The translations under genes and the position numbers were made by a program. The notes below the pieces were generated by a model that saw only the letters and a list, made by a program, of their open reading frames with translations, ran no database searches and had not been told where the DNA came from. 64,000 nt of DNA from Allopusillimonas sp048270225 (GTDB taxonomy: Bacteria; Pseudomonadota; Gammaproteobacteria; Burkholderiales; Burkholderiaceae_B): positions 62,001 through 126,000 of the forward strand of contig JBLWTG010000011.1 in NCBI GenBank assembly GCA_048270225.1. Reading direction: 5' to 3'. This document shows, in pieces, positions 17,204-25,768 of this stretch (positions are counted from its first letter, which is position 1; each line of letters opens with the position of its first letter).

Positions 17204-18373
17204 TTAAATCAAAGGATCTAGGCGAGACCTCAGTAGCGACCGGTCGATCTCCTCGATACGCCCACAGCCAAGCAAAGCCATATCCCGGTCCAGTTCACTG
17301 GCCAATATAGACAATACTCGACACACGCCGCGTTCTCCCGCAACCGCAGCCCCGTACAGTGTAGCGCGTCCCATAAACACCATGCATGCCCCCAGGGCCA
17401 GGGCCTTGAGTACATCTGTGCCTCGGCGAAAGCCACCATCTATCATGACAGGGAAACTGACGGGCACTGCCTCCACAATGCCCGGCAGTGCTTGCAAGGG
17501 CGCAATGGTTCCATCCAGTTGCCTGCCGCCATGATTGGACACGATGACGCCATCAACGCCCACGTTCACCGCTTTCATTGCATCCATCGGATGCATCACT
17601 CCCTTCAGCACGAGCTTTCCCTTCCACCGCCCTCTCAGCCAGGCCATATCATCCCAGCACAGCCTATCCCGACCCGTACGGAAGCCATGTGCGGGTTCCT
17701 GCGTGATAGGCGGGCCGATCTCCTCGTAAAGATTGGCGAATCTGGGTACTCCGCTGGCACGCAACGTTTTCAAAAATACGCCAACGCTCCAGCGCGGATG
17801 CAACACACCGTCGACAAAAAGCCTGGGTGTCACACGAAACGGTATTGTGAAGTCGAGCCGCGTGTTGTTTTCCCGATTGGCGGCAACGCATGTATCGATG
17901 GTAACAACGAGCGTTTCTATGCCCACTTTTTCCAGACGCTCAATTATGCGTTCCATGCGCCCACGATCACCGGGAAAATATGCCTGGTACCAATTCCCTG
18001 GCGCCTCTTCCTGAAGTCGCTCCATAGGAACACTGGACGAGCCGCTGATGATGAACGGCACCTGAGCCTTGCGGGCAGCACGCGCCAGATCAAGGTCGCA
18101 TTCGTGGCGCACCAATCCCGCCAAACCAGTGGGCGCTAGGCCTATCGGCATGGCGTACTGACCACCCAGCACTGATGTGCCAAGCTTACGATCATCGACG
18201 ACATTCAAACCTTTAGGCACAAACCCCACTCGCTCAAAGGCTTCATTATTTCCGCGCAACGACTGCTCATCCTCGGTGCCACCGCGCACGTACCCGTATA
18301 CGCAACGCGGCAATCGCCTGCGCGCAAGGCGCTCGAAATCGGACACCGACAACAAGCGGTCCAGCTTAGTCAT
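17204..18373 (-). CDS. FMN-dependent alpha-hydroxy-acid dehydrogenase
   Basis: This 389-residue member of the lactate/mandelate/glycolate dehydrogenase family oxidises an L-2-hydroxyacid to the 2-oxoacid. Visible are VSDFERLARRRLPRCVYGYV, PIGLAPTGLAGLVR, the FMN segment VVTIDTCV, the catalytic-base motif SNHGGRQLDG, and the phosphate loop IDGGFRRGTDVLKALALGA. It could act on lactate, glycolate or a longer hydroxyacid. Its ATG overlaps the stop of the preceding D-2-hydroxyacid dehydrogenase (4 bp). D- and L-specific hydroxyacid enzymes side by side could interconvert configuration through the oxoacid. Confidence 0.9.
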   Translation of the reverse strand: MTKLDRLLSVSDFERLARRRLPRCVYGYVRGGTEDEQSLRGNNEAFERVGFVPKGLNVVDDRKLGTSVLGGQYAMPIGLAPTGLAGLVRHECDLDLARAARKAQVPFIISGSSSVPMERLQEEAPGNWYQAYFPGDRGRMERIIERLEKVGIETLVVTIDTCVAANRENNTRLDFTIPFRVTPRLFVDGVLHPRWSVGVFLKTLRASGVPRFANLYEEIGPPITQEPAHGFRTGRDRLCWDDMAWLRGRWKGKLVLKGVMHPMDAMKAVNVGVDGVIVSNHGGRQLDGTIAPLQALPGIVEAVPVSFPVMIDGGFRRGTDVLKALALGACMVFMGRATLYGAAVAGERGVCRVLSILASELDRDMALLGCGRIEEIDRSLLRSRLDPLI

Positions 18374-19329
18374 GACGAGATCGCGTCGTTATTGACGATC
18401 GCCCTCGCATTCACTACATCATTGAAATAATCAACTACGTTTTGCGCCGCCTCAAGCGACATCCGTCGCAACCCCCCGTCGGTCAAGGACGACACGTGAG
18501 GCGACAACACAACATTGTCGAACGCTGTCAAAGGATGCCCCACACTCAGGGGCTCCGTTTCGTAGACATCAAGCCCAGCACCGGCAAGATGACCGCTACC
18601 CAATGCAGATACCAGTGCGTGCTCGTCCACCACGCCTCCTCGCGAGGTATTGACCAGAACGGCGCCGCTTTTCATACGTCTTGGGTCTATCACTTTGCGT
18701 GTGGCCTCGTTCAAAGGCATATGCAGACTAACAAAATCAGCCGACGCGAGCGCAGCATCAAGGTCATCAAGCCGGTTTATGCGAGAATCCAGCGAATAGT
18801 CCTGCGACAGCAACGGATCGAACACGCTCACCTGCATATCAAAAGCCAGAAGACGCTGCGCGGTAGCCAGTCCAATCCTACCGGCTCCGACAATCAGCAC
18901 ATGCTTGCCTGAGAGCTCCAGCATGGGCATGTTCGCGTTCTTTGACCAACGGCCTTCGCGGACGTCTCGATCATAGGAAACAGTACGACGCGCCACTGCG
19001 ATAAGCAATGAAACCGCATGTTCAGCAACCGCGGTAGCATTGGCCCCTACCGTAATGCTCAACGGTATGCGACGCTCATTCAGCGCCGACAAGTCAACGG
19101 CGTCATACCCCACTCCATGACGGGACACCATGCGCAGTTTCGATGCCGCAGCAACATGCGCACGAGTCAAGGGCTGAAAAAACAGAATGACCGCATCGGC
19201 GAGTGGCAGCTTTTCCATAAACGTCGCATCCGAGGCGTCTTCAAGCGCATCAACGGTGTAGCCAGGCTGGCTTTGCAACAGATCAATGCCATAACTGGAA
19301 ATTCGCTTTGATATCAATACGTGTGGCAT
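18370..19329 (-). CDS. D-isomer-specific 2-hydroxyacid dehydrogenase (NAD-dependent)
   Basis: This 319-residue enzyme is of the phosphoglycerate/hydroxypyruvate-reductase family. The NAD-binding fold is VLIVGAGRIGLATAQRL (about residues 145-160). The catalytic Arg (NTSRGGVVDEHAL), the Glu of the DVYETEP segment and the His in LSPHVSSLT are all present. It likely reduces glyoxylate, hydroxypyruvate or tartronate-type products of the aldolase step. The IlvD-family gene stops 9 bp upstream, and it is coupled downstream by a 4-bp overlap. Confidence 0.9.
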   Translation of the reverse strand: MPHVLISKRISSYGIDLLQSQPGYTVDALEDASDATFMEKLPLADAVILFFQPLTRAHVAAASKLRMVSRHGVGYDAVDLSALNERRIPLSITVGANATAVAEHAVSLLIAVARRTVSYDRDVREGRWSKNANMPMLELSGKHVLIVGAGRIGLATAQRLLAFDMQVSVFDPLLSQDYSLDSRINRLDDLDAALASADFVSLHMPLNEATRKVIDPRRMKSGAVLVNTSRGGVVDEHALVSALGSGHLAGAGLDVYETEPLSVGHPLTAFDNVVLSPHVSSLTDGGLRRMSLEAAQNVVDYFNDVVNARAIVNNDAISS

Positions 19330-19338
19330 AGCGACTTC

Positions 19339-21081
19339 TCAATGGATATCAGGGTCTGGAATAGGTTCCGTACCCATCAGAAAATCAAAATCGCAGCCCT
19401 TATCGGCCTGCTGTATATGCGCCATCACAAGCTTGCCGTAGCCTCGGGGAAATCGCTCCGGTGGCACTTGCCATTTCGCTTTGCGTTCCGTGAGCACTTC
19501 GTCCGACAGCAGAACCTCAAGCTTTTTGCTGCCTGCGTCAAGACTGATGAGATCTCCGGTACGAATGAGCGCAAGCGGTCCGCCCACCCAGGCTTCAGGC
19601 GTGACATGAAGCACGCAGGTGCCATAGCTGGTGCCCGACATACGCGCATCAGATACTCGCACCATGTCTCGCACACCTTGCTTCAACAATTTGCGCGGGA
19701 TTGGCATCATGCCCCATTCCGGCATACCGGGTCCGCCAAGCGGCCCGGCATTGCGCAGCACCAATACCGAATCCGCATCTACCTCAAGGTCGTCACGATC
19801 AATCAGATCCATCATATGGTCATAATTGTCGAAAACAACGGCCTTGCCGGTATGCTGCAGAAACTTCTGGTCCATCGCGCCCGTTTTGAGTACCGCGCCG
19901 TCAGGTGCAAGATTGCCCCGCAGTACGACCAACCCTCCGTCTGATCTGACAGGATTTTCGCGGCGACGAATCACGTCGTCATTCCATATTCTGGCGCCCT
20001 CGATATTCTCGCCCAACGTTTTCCCATTGCAGTTCAATGCATCCAGATGCAGCAGGTCACGGATCTCATTCAGCAAAGCAGGCAGGCCGCCCGCATAGTG
20101 AAAGTCTTCCATTAAATAGCGAGTTCCCACCGGCCGTATATTGGCGAGCACGGGCGTTTTCGCACTGAATGCATTGAAATCATCTATGCTCAGGTCGATT
20201 CCCGCGCGCCCTGCCATGGCGACCAGGTGTATGACGGCGTTGGTCGACCCGCCATTGGTCATAAGCGTGGTTGCTGCATTATCGAATGCTTTACGCGTGA
20301 GAATGTCACGAATCTTCAAGTCTTCCCACACCATCTCCACGATGCGTTTGCCGCAACGGGCAGCCATTCGCCCGTGCCCTGAGTCCGGAGCAGGAATAGA
20401 ACTGGCGCCCGGCAAAGACACGCCCAGAGCCTCGCAGATGGTCGCCATGGTCGATGCGGTGCCCATCGTCATGCAGGTGCCCGGCGACCGTGCAATACTG
20501 GCCTCTACTTCCTGGTGCTCCGCCTCGGTGATATTTCCCATACGGCGCTCATCCCAGAACTTCCATTGGTCCGAGCCCGACCCCAGCGTCTCACCGCGCC
20601 ACCGCGCAGTAAGCATGGGTCCTGCGGGAAGAAAGATTGTTGGAATGTTCATGCTGGTTGCGCCCATTACCAACGCAGGTGTTGTCTTGTCGCAACCGCC
20701 CAGCAGCACCACGCCGTCTATCGGGTAGGAACGCAACAATTCTTCCGTTTCCATCGCCAACAGATTGCGATACATCATGGTCGTCGGCTTCTGTATCGTC
20801 TCAGCCAGTGTGATGGCAGGCAACTCTACCGGAAAGCCACCTGCCTGCCACACGCCACGCTTAACGTTCTCGGCGCGAGCCCTAAGATGCGTGTGGCAGG
20901 GGTTGATTTCGGACCATGTATTCACAATGCCTATAACAGGCTTGCCAACGAAGTCCTCGCGATCCAGTTCCATTTGCATGGTTCGTGAACGATGGCCGAA
21001 TGCCCGCAAGTCCTGCGCGCCATACCAGCGATGACTACGCAGGGTTTCCGGGGTTTTCTTGTGTTTTCTGTTGTCGCTCAT
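19339..21081 (-). CDS. IlvD/Edd-family sugar-acid dehydratase
   Basis: This 580-residue iron-sulfur dehydratase has cluster and active-site segments GGCDKTTPALVMGATSMNIP, GTCMTMGTASTM and RMSGTSYGTCVLHVTPEAW. The length and the MDLIDRDDLEVD region fit the sugar-acid branch (arabinonate, xylonate, galactonate dehydratases), not the branched-chain IlvD. No ilv genes are nearby, supporting a catabolic role that yields a 2-keto-3-deoxy acid. It begins only 2 bp after the Bug-protein stop. The exact substrate cannot be read from sequence. Confidence 0.88.
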   Translation of the reverse strand: MSDNRKHKKTPETLRSHRWYGAQDLRAFGHRSRTMQMELDREDFVGKPVIGIVNTWSEINPCHTHLRARAENVKRGVWQAGGFPVELPAITLAETIQKPTTMMYRNLLAMETEELLRSYPIDGVVLLGGCDKTTPALVMGATSMNIPTIFLPAGPMLTARWRGETLGSGSDQWKFWDERRMGNITEAEHQEVEASIARSPGTCMTMGTASTMATICEALGVSLPGASSIPAPDSGHGRMAARCGKRIVEMVWEDLKIRDILTRKAFDNAATTLMTNGGSTNAVIHLVAMAGRAGIDLSIDDFNAFSAKTPVLANIRPVGTRYLMEDFHYAGGLPALLNEIRDLLHLDALNCNGKTLGENIEGARIWNDDVIRRRENPVRSDGGLVVLRGNLAPDGAVLKTGAMDQKFLQHTGKAVVFDNYDHMMDLIDRDDLEVDADSVLVLRNAGPLGGPGMPEWGMMPIPRKLLKQGVRDMVRVSDARMSGTSYGTCVLHVTPEAWVGGPLALIRTGDLISLDAGSKKLEVLLSDEVLTERKAKWQVPPERFPRGYGKLVMAHIQQADKGCDFDFLMGTEPIPDPDIH

Positions 21082-21083
21082 GA

Positions 21084-22067
21084 TTACTGTTTGAGGTCAA
21101 GGTTCGTGATGATATCGCCCCATTTCTTTTCATCATGGTGCAGACTTTCGACAACTTCTTCAGGGCCCGAAGTATGCAGACTGACGCCAAGTGCATCTGT
21201 CTTCTTGCGTAGGTCGGGATCCTTCCCCAGCTCCTGCATGGCAAGCGACAATTTACGCTGGATGTCTTCGGGAAGATCCTTGGGCGCCACCAATGCCATC
21301 CAGAACACAGCTTCGAAATCATTCAAGCCCCCAGCCTCATTCATAGTCGGCAGGTCCGGCAAAATCGCCAGGCGTTCGGTCGTCGTTACTGCGAGCCCTT
21401 TTGTACGACCCGCAGCAATCATTGGCGCCGCTTCGTTCGCCGCAGAGAACATCATCTGAATCTGGCCGCCCACCAGATCTTTCGAAGCCGGCGAACCTCC
21501 CTTATAGTGAGCGACGATCATATCCAGCCCGAACTTCTTCATGAAGTACTCTGCCGACAAGTGATTGATGGAACCCATGCCGGAGGTGCCAATGGCGTAT
21601 TTCCCAGGATGGGCTTTGATCAGCGCAACCAAGTCCTTCAGATTGTCTACACCCAGGTCTTTATTGACTTGCAGGACAAAGGGCGAATACAGCAACATCG
21701 AGATCGGCGTGAAATCCTCGTACGGCTTGTAGCCGACCTCCGGCTGCAACAGTGGATTAAGCACAAGCGATACAGGCGCCGCATATAACGTATACCCGTC
21801 AGCTTTCTGATGCACCATCCAGTTGCTGGCAACGGTGGACGCGGCACCGGGCCGATTTTCCACAACAATATTGCCGCCAATTTTCTTTGAAAGCGCATCG
21901 GCGATGGTACGAGCCGAAACGTCGCTCATCCCCCCTGCGGGATACGGCATTACCAGCTTGATTGGCCCGGACGGGTACTGGTCTGCTGCGCTGGCCATCA
22001 TGCTCGATAGGCCTATAACCGTCGCGCCCAGAAACTTCGCAAAAATGCTGAAATGTGATTTATTCAT
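21084..22067 (-). CDS. Bug/TctC-family periplasmic binding protein
   Basis: This 327-residue secreted protein has a signal peptide (about residues 1-28, ending MASA-ADQ), the ligand loop PYPAGGMSDVSART and the DGYTLYAAPVSL and GKYAIGTSGMGSINHLSAEY segments of the tripartite tricarboxylate family. ATG at 22067 is chosen because a strong AGGAGAC site lies directly upstream. It would capture the acid degraded by the operon. No TctA/TctB membrane pair is encoded in this operon, so it must use one from elsewhere, as is common for Bug proteins. Confidence 0.9.
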   Translation of the reverse strand: MNKSHFSIFAKFLGATVIGLSSMMASAADQYPSGPIKLVMPYPAGGMSDVSARTIADALSKKIGGNIVVENRPGAASTVASNWMVHQKADGYTLYAAPVSLVLNPLLQPEVGYKPYEDFTPISMLLYSPFVLQVNKDLGVDNLKDLVALIKAHPGKYAIGTSGMGSINHLSAEYFMKKFGLDMIVAHYKGGSPASKDLVGGQIQMMFSAANEAAPMIAAGRTKGLAVTTTERLAILPDLPTMNEAGGLNDFEAVFWMALVAPKDLPEDIQRKLSLAMQELGKDPDLRKKTDALGVSLHTSGPEEVVESLHHDEKKWGDIITNLDLKQ

Positions 22068-22124
22068 TTTGTTGTCTCCTTGTTCGGAAATGAATGGTGC
22101 ACCTGGCACCTGGTCTTCTTGTAA

Positions 22125-22841
22125 TCAGTGGATGTCATCTGCCTCGGCCATGGCACGCTTGAGATCTTCAACTGAAAACCCCGGCCGCTTTGACGAATCA
22201 ATCAATGGCCGCTCCTTGCGAGTGATCACGTCAATTCCTTGGGGAAGTCCCGCCAACCCTTCAGGAGGGATGACCACTGCCCCGTGCATGTCTGCGTGTA
22301 TAAGATCGCCGTCATTTATCGTCAGGCCACGAATCTGGACGGGCTTGCCTATTGTCATGACCTGAGCAAATCCGTGGCTGGGGGAAATCGTGCCAGCCAA
22401 TATCTGGAAGCCTTCGGCCAACATACCGAAATCCCTCATTGCGCCGTTTGTGAGTACACCTTTTACGCCCAGACCTTTGAGCACATTGCTGTGCACTTCA
22501 CCCCAAAAGGCGCCCAGCCCGGGCTCGTCGTCAATATCTTCCATAACACACACAGTAGGAACACCCTTGCCCTCTATGTGTTCGTACCACGCGATACGAC
22601 GAGCCTTGATATCCTCCAGTGAGTCGGTGTACGGATGTGCCGTTTTCAGCGTAGCGGTCCTCGCGAAGCCTAAAACGGGCTTCATCGCCGGATGCGCGGC
22701 ATGGAATGCGCCTCGCGTGAAACCTTTGTTGGTTCGAGTGCCGGTTGCAACTTCAAGCGCATTGCAAATGGTCGGCGTGTCGACCGACGTCAGTATTTCA
22801 ATCAGTTCAGGGGTAAGCAGATCAGGCGTGATGTGCGTCAT
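22125..22841 (-). CDS. RraA-like class II aldolase (HMG/CHA-aldolase family)
   Basis: This 238-residue protein is of the RraA/4-hydroxy-4-methyl-2-oxoglutarate aldolase superfamily. The metal and pyruvate-binding residues are in GVLTNGAMRDF (Arg-Asp) and INDGDLIHADMHGAVVIPPE. Family members cleave 4-hydroxy-2-oxo acids to pyruvate plus an aldehyde or oxoacid, or decarboxylate oxaloacetate. Here it would split the keto-deoxy acid made by the dehydratase. Rra-type RNase E inhibition is unlikely given the catabolic neighbourhood. Confidence 0.85.
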   Translation of the reverse strand: MTHITPDLLTPELIEILTSVDTPTICNALEVATGTRTNKGFTRGAFHAAHPAMKPVLGFARTATLKTAHPYTDSLEDIKARRIAWYEHIEGKGVPTVCVMEDIDDEPGLGAFWGEVHSNVLKGLGVKGVLTNGAMRDFGMLAEGFQILAGTISPSHGFAQVMTIGKPVQIRGLTINDGDLIHADMHGAVVIPPEGLAGLPQGIDVITRKERPLIDSSKRPGFSVEDLKRAMAEADDIH

Positions 22842-22900
22842 GTTTTATGTTCTCCGTTATGGATATTTTCTTTTTTGCTAATAGCCGGGGCGTTGCCGAC

Positions 22901-23662
22901 CTAGGCGGCAGTCCAGCCGCCATCGACCATGAGCGCCGAACCGGTGACCATTGCCGAAGCATCGCTGGCCAGAAAAACGATCGCGCCCATGATGTCTTCA
23001 AGCCTTCCGAGCCTGCCCAGGGCAATCTTGGAGCCTACATATTCCTGAAACTCCGGCTCGCTAAACATGTCCCGGGTCATATCCGTTTCGATGAAGGTTG
23101 GGCACAGCGTATTGACACGGATTGACTCGACACCTAGCTCCAAAGCCAGCGCCTTGGTGAAGCCCTCTAGCGCGTGCTTTGTTGCACAGTAAACAGTACG
23201 TTTGGGACCTCCCACATGTCCCATTTGGGATGACATATTGATGATGCTTCCACGAATATTGCTTTCACGCATTATTCGAGTGGCCTCTTGCGCGACGTAA
23301 AACGCGGCCTTGATATTCAGATCTATAACGTCGTCAAGATCCTCATCGCTCATGTCAGATAGCAAAGAAGGACGGTTCGTGCCTGCGTTGTTCACTACAA
23401 CGTGAAACGGGCCGTAGCTGTGCATGCCTCGCCGTACCGCTGACGCATCCGTGACGTCCAGCGGCCATATCGAAGTAAGCGCTTCGGGATGGGTTTCCAG
23501 AATTTCACGCTGAGCCGCCATCAATTCATTCTCGTTTCGTGCCGCAAGCACCACATGCGCACCGGCCTCCGCCAGTGCATATGCTGCAGCCAGACCTATG
23601 CCTCGGCTCGCCCCCGTAACCAATGCTTTTCTGCCATCCAACCGAAAACTGGGTGTTCGCAT
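22901..23662 (-). CDS. Short-chain dehydrogenase/reductase
   Basis: This 253-residue classical SDR has the NAD(P) motif TGASRGIG (near residue 16), NNAG, and the catalytic Ser-Tyr-Lys in SSQMGHVGGPKRTVYCATKHA. The C-terminus DGGWTAA is typical. ATG at 23662 follows a strong AGGAGG site; the upstream in-frame extension overlaps the previous gene and is not SDR-like. It probably oxidises or reduces a hydroxyl of the sugar acid. Confidence 0.9.
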   Translation of the reverse strand: MRTPSFRLDGRKALVTGASRGIGLAAAYALAEAGAHVVLAARNENELMAAQREILETHPEALTSIWPLDVTDASAVRRGMHSYGPFHVVVNNAGTNRPSLLSDMSDEDLDDVIDLNIKAAFYVAQEATRIMRESNIRGSIINMSSQMGHVGGPKRTVYCATKHALEGFTKALALELGVESIRVNTLCPTFIETDMTRDMFSEPEFQEYVGSKIALGRLGRLEDIMGAIVFLASDASAMVTGSALMVDGGWTAA

Positions 23663-23691
23663 TGTGCTGCCTCCTCGTTGCAAATTTCGGC

Positions 23692-25017
23692 TCAAGCGGC
23701 CTTTGGAGGAACAGGCTGATACCAAGGTAAATCAGGCTGATCACCGTAGCGGCGGACACGCAGATTGGCCTGCTCTCCATGGCCCGAGAAGTTTTCCATG
23801 TGACAAAGCCTCGACCCGTACTCCCCGATCAGCGCCGACGCTTCATTGGTGGTAACACGCTGGTATGTGCAGGTCTTGATGAACTTCCCAACCCATAGGC
23901 CGCCGGTGTACCGGGCGCTGCGTTTAGTAGGCAAGGTATGATTTGTGCCGATAACCTTGTCGCCGTACGATACGTTCGTGCGAGGCCCAAGGAACAGTGC
24001 TCCGTAGTTCGTCAAGCCATTGAGAAACACCTCTGGCTCTTCAGTCAAAACCTGCACGTGCTCATAAGCCAATTCGTCTGCTTTCTCTAGCATCTCCTCC
24101 TCCGTGTCGCAGAGGATTACCTGCCCATAGTCAGCCCAGGAAACTCGCGCAATGTCGGCCGTAGGAAGAATGTTGAGCTGCCGCTCGATTTCATTCAGCG
24201 TCTCTCTCGCAAGGTTTTCGTCGGTCGTCAGCAGTACTGAAGGAGAGGTGGGCCCATGCTCGGCCTGGCCCAGCAAATCCACTGCACACATTTCGGCATC
24301 TGCAGTGCTGTCCGCGATCACCAAAGTCTCAGTTGGGCCGGCAAACAGGTCTATTCCGACTCGACCAAACAACTGGCGCTTGGCCTCTGCTACAAACATG
24401 TTGCCGGGTCCAACCAGCATATCTACCGAATCGACAGACTGCGTACCCAGTGCCATGGCTCCAATCGCCTGCACGCCACCCAAAACCAGAATTTCATGTG
24501 CACCGGCGAAGTGCATGGCCGCGACAATGGCCGGGTGCGGCGCCCCCTGAAATGGGGGGGCTGTGGACACGATGCGTTTTACACCGGCGACATGTGCCGT
24601 CAGAACGCTCATATGGGCAGAGGCAATCATTGGGTACTTTCCGCCGGGCACGTAACATCCCACAGCATTGACCGGAATGTGCTTATGCCCCAACACCACC
24701 CCGGGCAGGGTTTCAACTTCCACATCCTTCATGGACTCTCGCTGAATGGCGGCAAATCGCCCAATCTGGGTCTGAGCAAATTTGATATCCGATATTTCCT
24801 GAGGCGAGAGCTGCCCAATCGCTTGCTCAATCTGTGCCTGGCTCAGATGAAATTCATCTGGCCCCCAGCCATCGAACTTCAGAGATAATTCTCTTACGGC
24901 ATCGTCTCCCCGGCGGTCGATGTCCGCCAAGATGGTTTCCACTGTCGCGCGAACCTTGGCATCTGCCTCGGCAATCGCCGCGTCGTCTTTTCCCCTTTTC
25001 AGGTAACGGATAGTCAT
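23692..25017 (-). CDS. Histidinol-dehydrogenase-family alcohol dehydrogenase (HpsN-like)
   Basis: This 441-residue HisD-fold enzyme keeps the expected residues: Gln and His of LLGQAEHGPTS, the catalytic Glu-His of AYEHVQV, and the metal-binding region YGDKVIGTNHTLPT. NAD contacts are in the GPGNMFVAEAKRQLFG region. No histidine-biosynthesis gene is near and it heads a catabolic operon, so it is probably one of the HisD paralogs (such as sulfopropanediol dehydrogenase HpsN) that oxidise a terminal alcohol by two steps to a carboxylate. It is first in the operon, directly under the double LacI-type operator. Confidence 0.85.
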   Translation of the reverse strand: MTIRYLKRGKDDAAIAEADAKVRATVETILADIDRRGDDAVRELSLKFDGWGPDEFHLSQAQIEQAIGQLSPQEISDIKFAQTQIGRFAAIQRESMKDVEVETLPGVVLGHKHIPVNAVGCYVPGGKYPMIASAHMSVLTAHVAGVKRIVSTAPPFQGAPHPAIVAAMHFAGAHEILVLGGVQAIGAMALGTQSVDSVDMLVGPGNMFVAEAKRQLFGRVGIDLFAGPTETLVIADSTADAEMCAVDLLGQAEHGPTSPSVLLTTDENLARETLNEIERQLNILPTADIARVSWADYGQVILCDTEEEMLEKADELAYEHVQVLTEEPEVFLNGLTNYGALFLGPRTNVSYGDKVIGTNHTLPTKRSARYTGGLWVGKFIKTCTYQRVTTNEASALIGEYGSRLCHMENFSGHGEQANLRVRRYGDQPDLPWYQPVPPKAA

Positions 25018-25038
25018 CCCTCATTCCTCTAACGCTGA

Positions 25039-25054
25039 TTGCAAGCGCTTGCAA
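25039..25054 (-). promoter_or_regulatory. LacI-type operator O1
   Basis: TTGCAAGCGCTTGCAA is a perfect 16-bp palindrome with the central CG and GCAAGCGCTTGC core typical of LacI/GalR-family sites. It lies in the 5' leader, 22 bp upstream of the HisD-family start codon. It is identical to O2. Confidence 0.8.
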
Positions 25055-25085
25055 ATCGATGCAAGTCTGTTGGTATTTCGTATTC

Positions 25086-25114
25086 ACTATAAATGCTTTT
25101 GCAAGCGCTTGCAA
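25086..25114 (-). promoter_or_regulatory. Promoter of the LacI-regulated catabolic operon, overlapped by operator O2
   Basis: On the minus strand a -35 TTGCAA (25114-25109) and a -10 TATAGT (25091-25086) are spaced 17 bp. The second perfect palindrome TTGCAAGCGCTTGCAA (O2, 25099-25114) covers the -35 box. O1 and O2 are 60 bp apart centre to centre, so a tetrameric or paired LacI repressor could block RNA polymerase and form a small loop. Confidence 0.7.
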
Positions 25115-25189
25115 TAACATCAAGGCGCTGAATACCTGGGGTTAACCCGAGTCAGCATCGCTTCGCCATGCCACGCTAGAATAAACACC

Positions 25190-25741
25190 ATGAAACGCTG
25201 CCACTGGTGCTCCGACGACCCGCTCTACATGGCCTACCACGATCAGGAATGGGGCGTGCCCTCGCGCGACCCGGCCCATCTGTTCGAAATGCTCCTGCTC
25301 GAAGGCTTCCAGGCCGGCCTGTCCTGGATTACCGTGCTGCGCAAACGGCCGCGCTATCGCGAAGTGCTGTTCGGCTTCGATCCCAACGCGCTTGCCGCAA
25401 TGGAAGATACCTACATCCACGACGTACTGATGCATGACGCCGGCATCATTCGCAACCGGCTCAAGCTCAAGGCCGCACGCCAGAACGCGCAAGCCTGGCT
25501 GCGGCAGGACGACCCCGTGTCCCTGGTTTGGTCCTTCGTCGGCGGAAAGCCCCTCATCCATCACTATGCGCGGCACGAGGATATTCCTCTGGTCACGCCC
25601 GAGGCCGAAGCCATGAGCCGCGCGCTCAAGAAAGCCGGATTCACCTTTGTGGGGCCAACCATCTGCCAGTCCTACCTGCAGGCCATCGGTGCCATCATGG
25701 ACCACACGACAGACTGCTTCCGTTACCCACAACTGGCCTGA
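25190..25741 (+). CDS. tag: DNA-3-methyladenine glycosylase I
   Basis: This 183-residue base-excision enzyme removes 3-methyladenine. It begins RCHWCSDDPLYMAYHDQEWG, whose Cys and downstream His/Cys (HTTDCFRY) form the Tag zinc site. FEMLLLEGFQAGLSWITVLRKR carries the catalytic-pocket Glu and Trp, and TFVGPTICQSYLQAIG the conserved C-terminal segment. It is divergent from the catabolic operon and 27 bp from the nitroreductase gene. Confidence 0.95.
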   Translation: MKRCHWCSDDPLYMAYHDQEWGVPSRDPAHLFEMLLLEGFQAGLSWITVLRKRPRYREVLFGFDPNALAAMEDTYIHDVLMHDAGIIRNRLKLKAARQNAQAWLRQDDPVSLVWSFVGGKPLIHHYARHEDIPLVTPEAEAMSRALKKAGFTFVGPTICQSYLQAIGAIMDHTTDCFRYPQLA

Positions 25742-25768
25742 CAGCCGCTGCTCACCAGGAGCCTACCC

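Noticed and set aside
19339..21081. Branched-chain amino-acid ilvD
   Set aside because: Catabolic neighbours and the sugar-acid-branch length and motifs argue against a biosynthetic role.
23692..25017. True histidine-biosynthesis hisD
   Set aside because: Active-site residues are kept, but the gene heads a LacI-controlled catabolic operon with no other his genes, so a paralogous alcohol dehydrogenase is far more likely.
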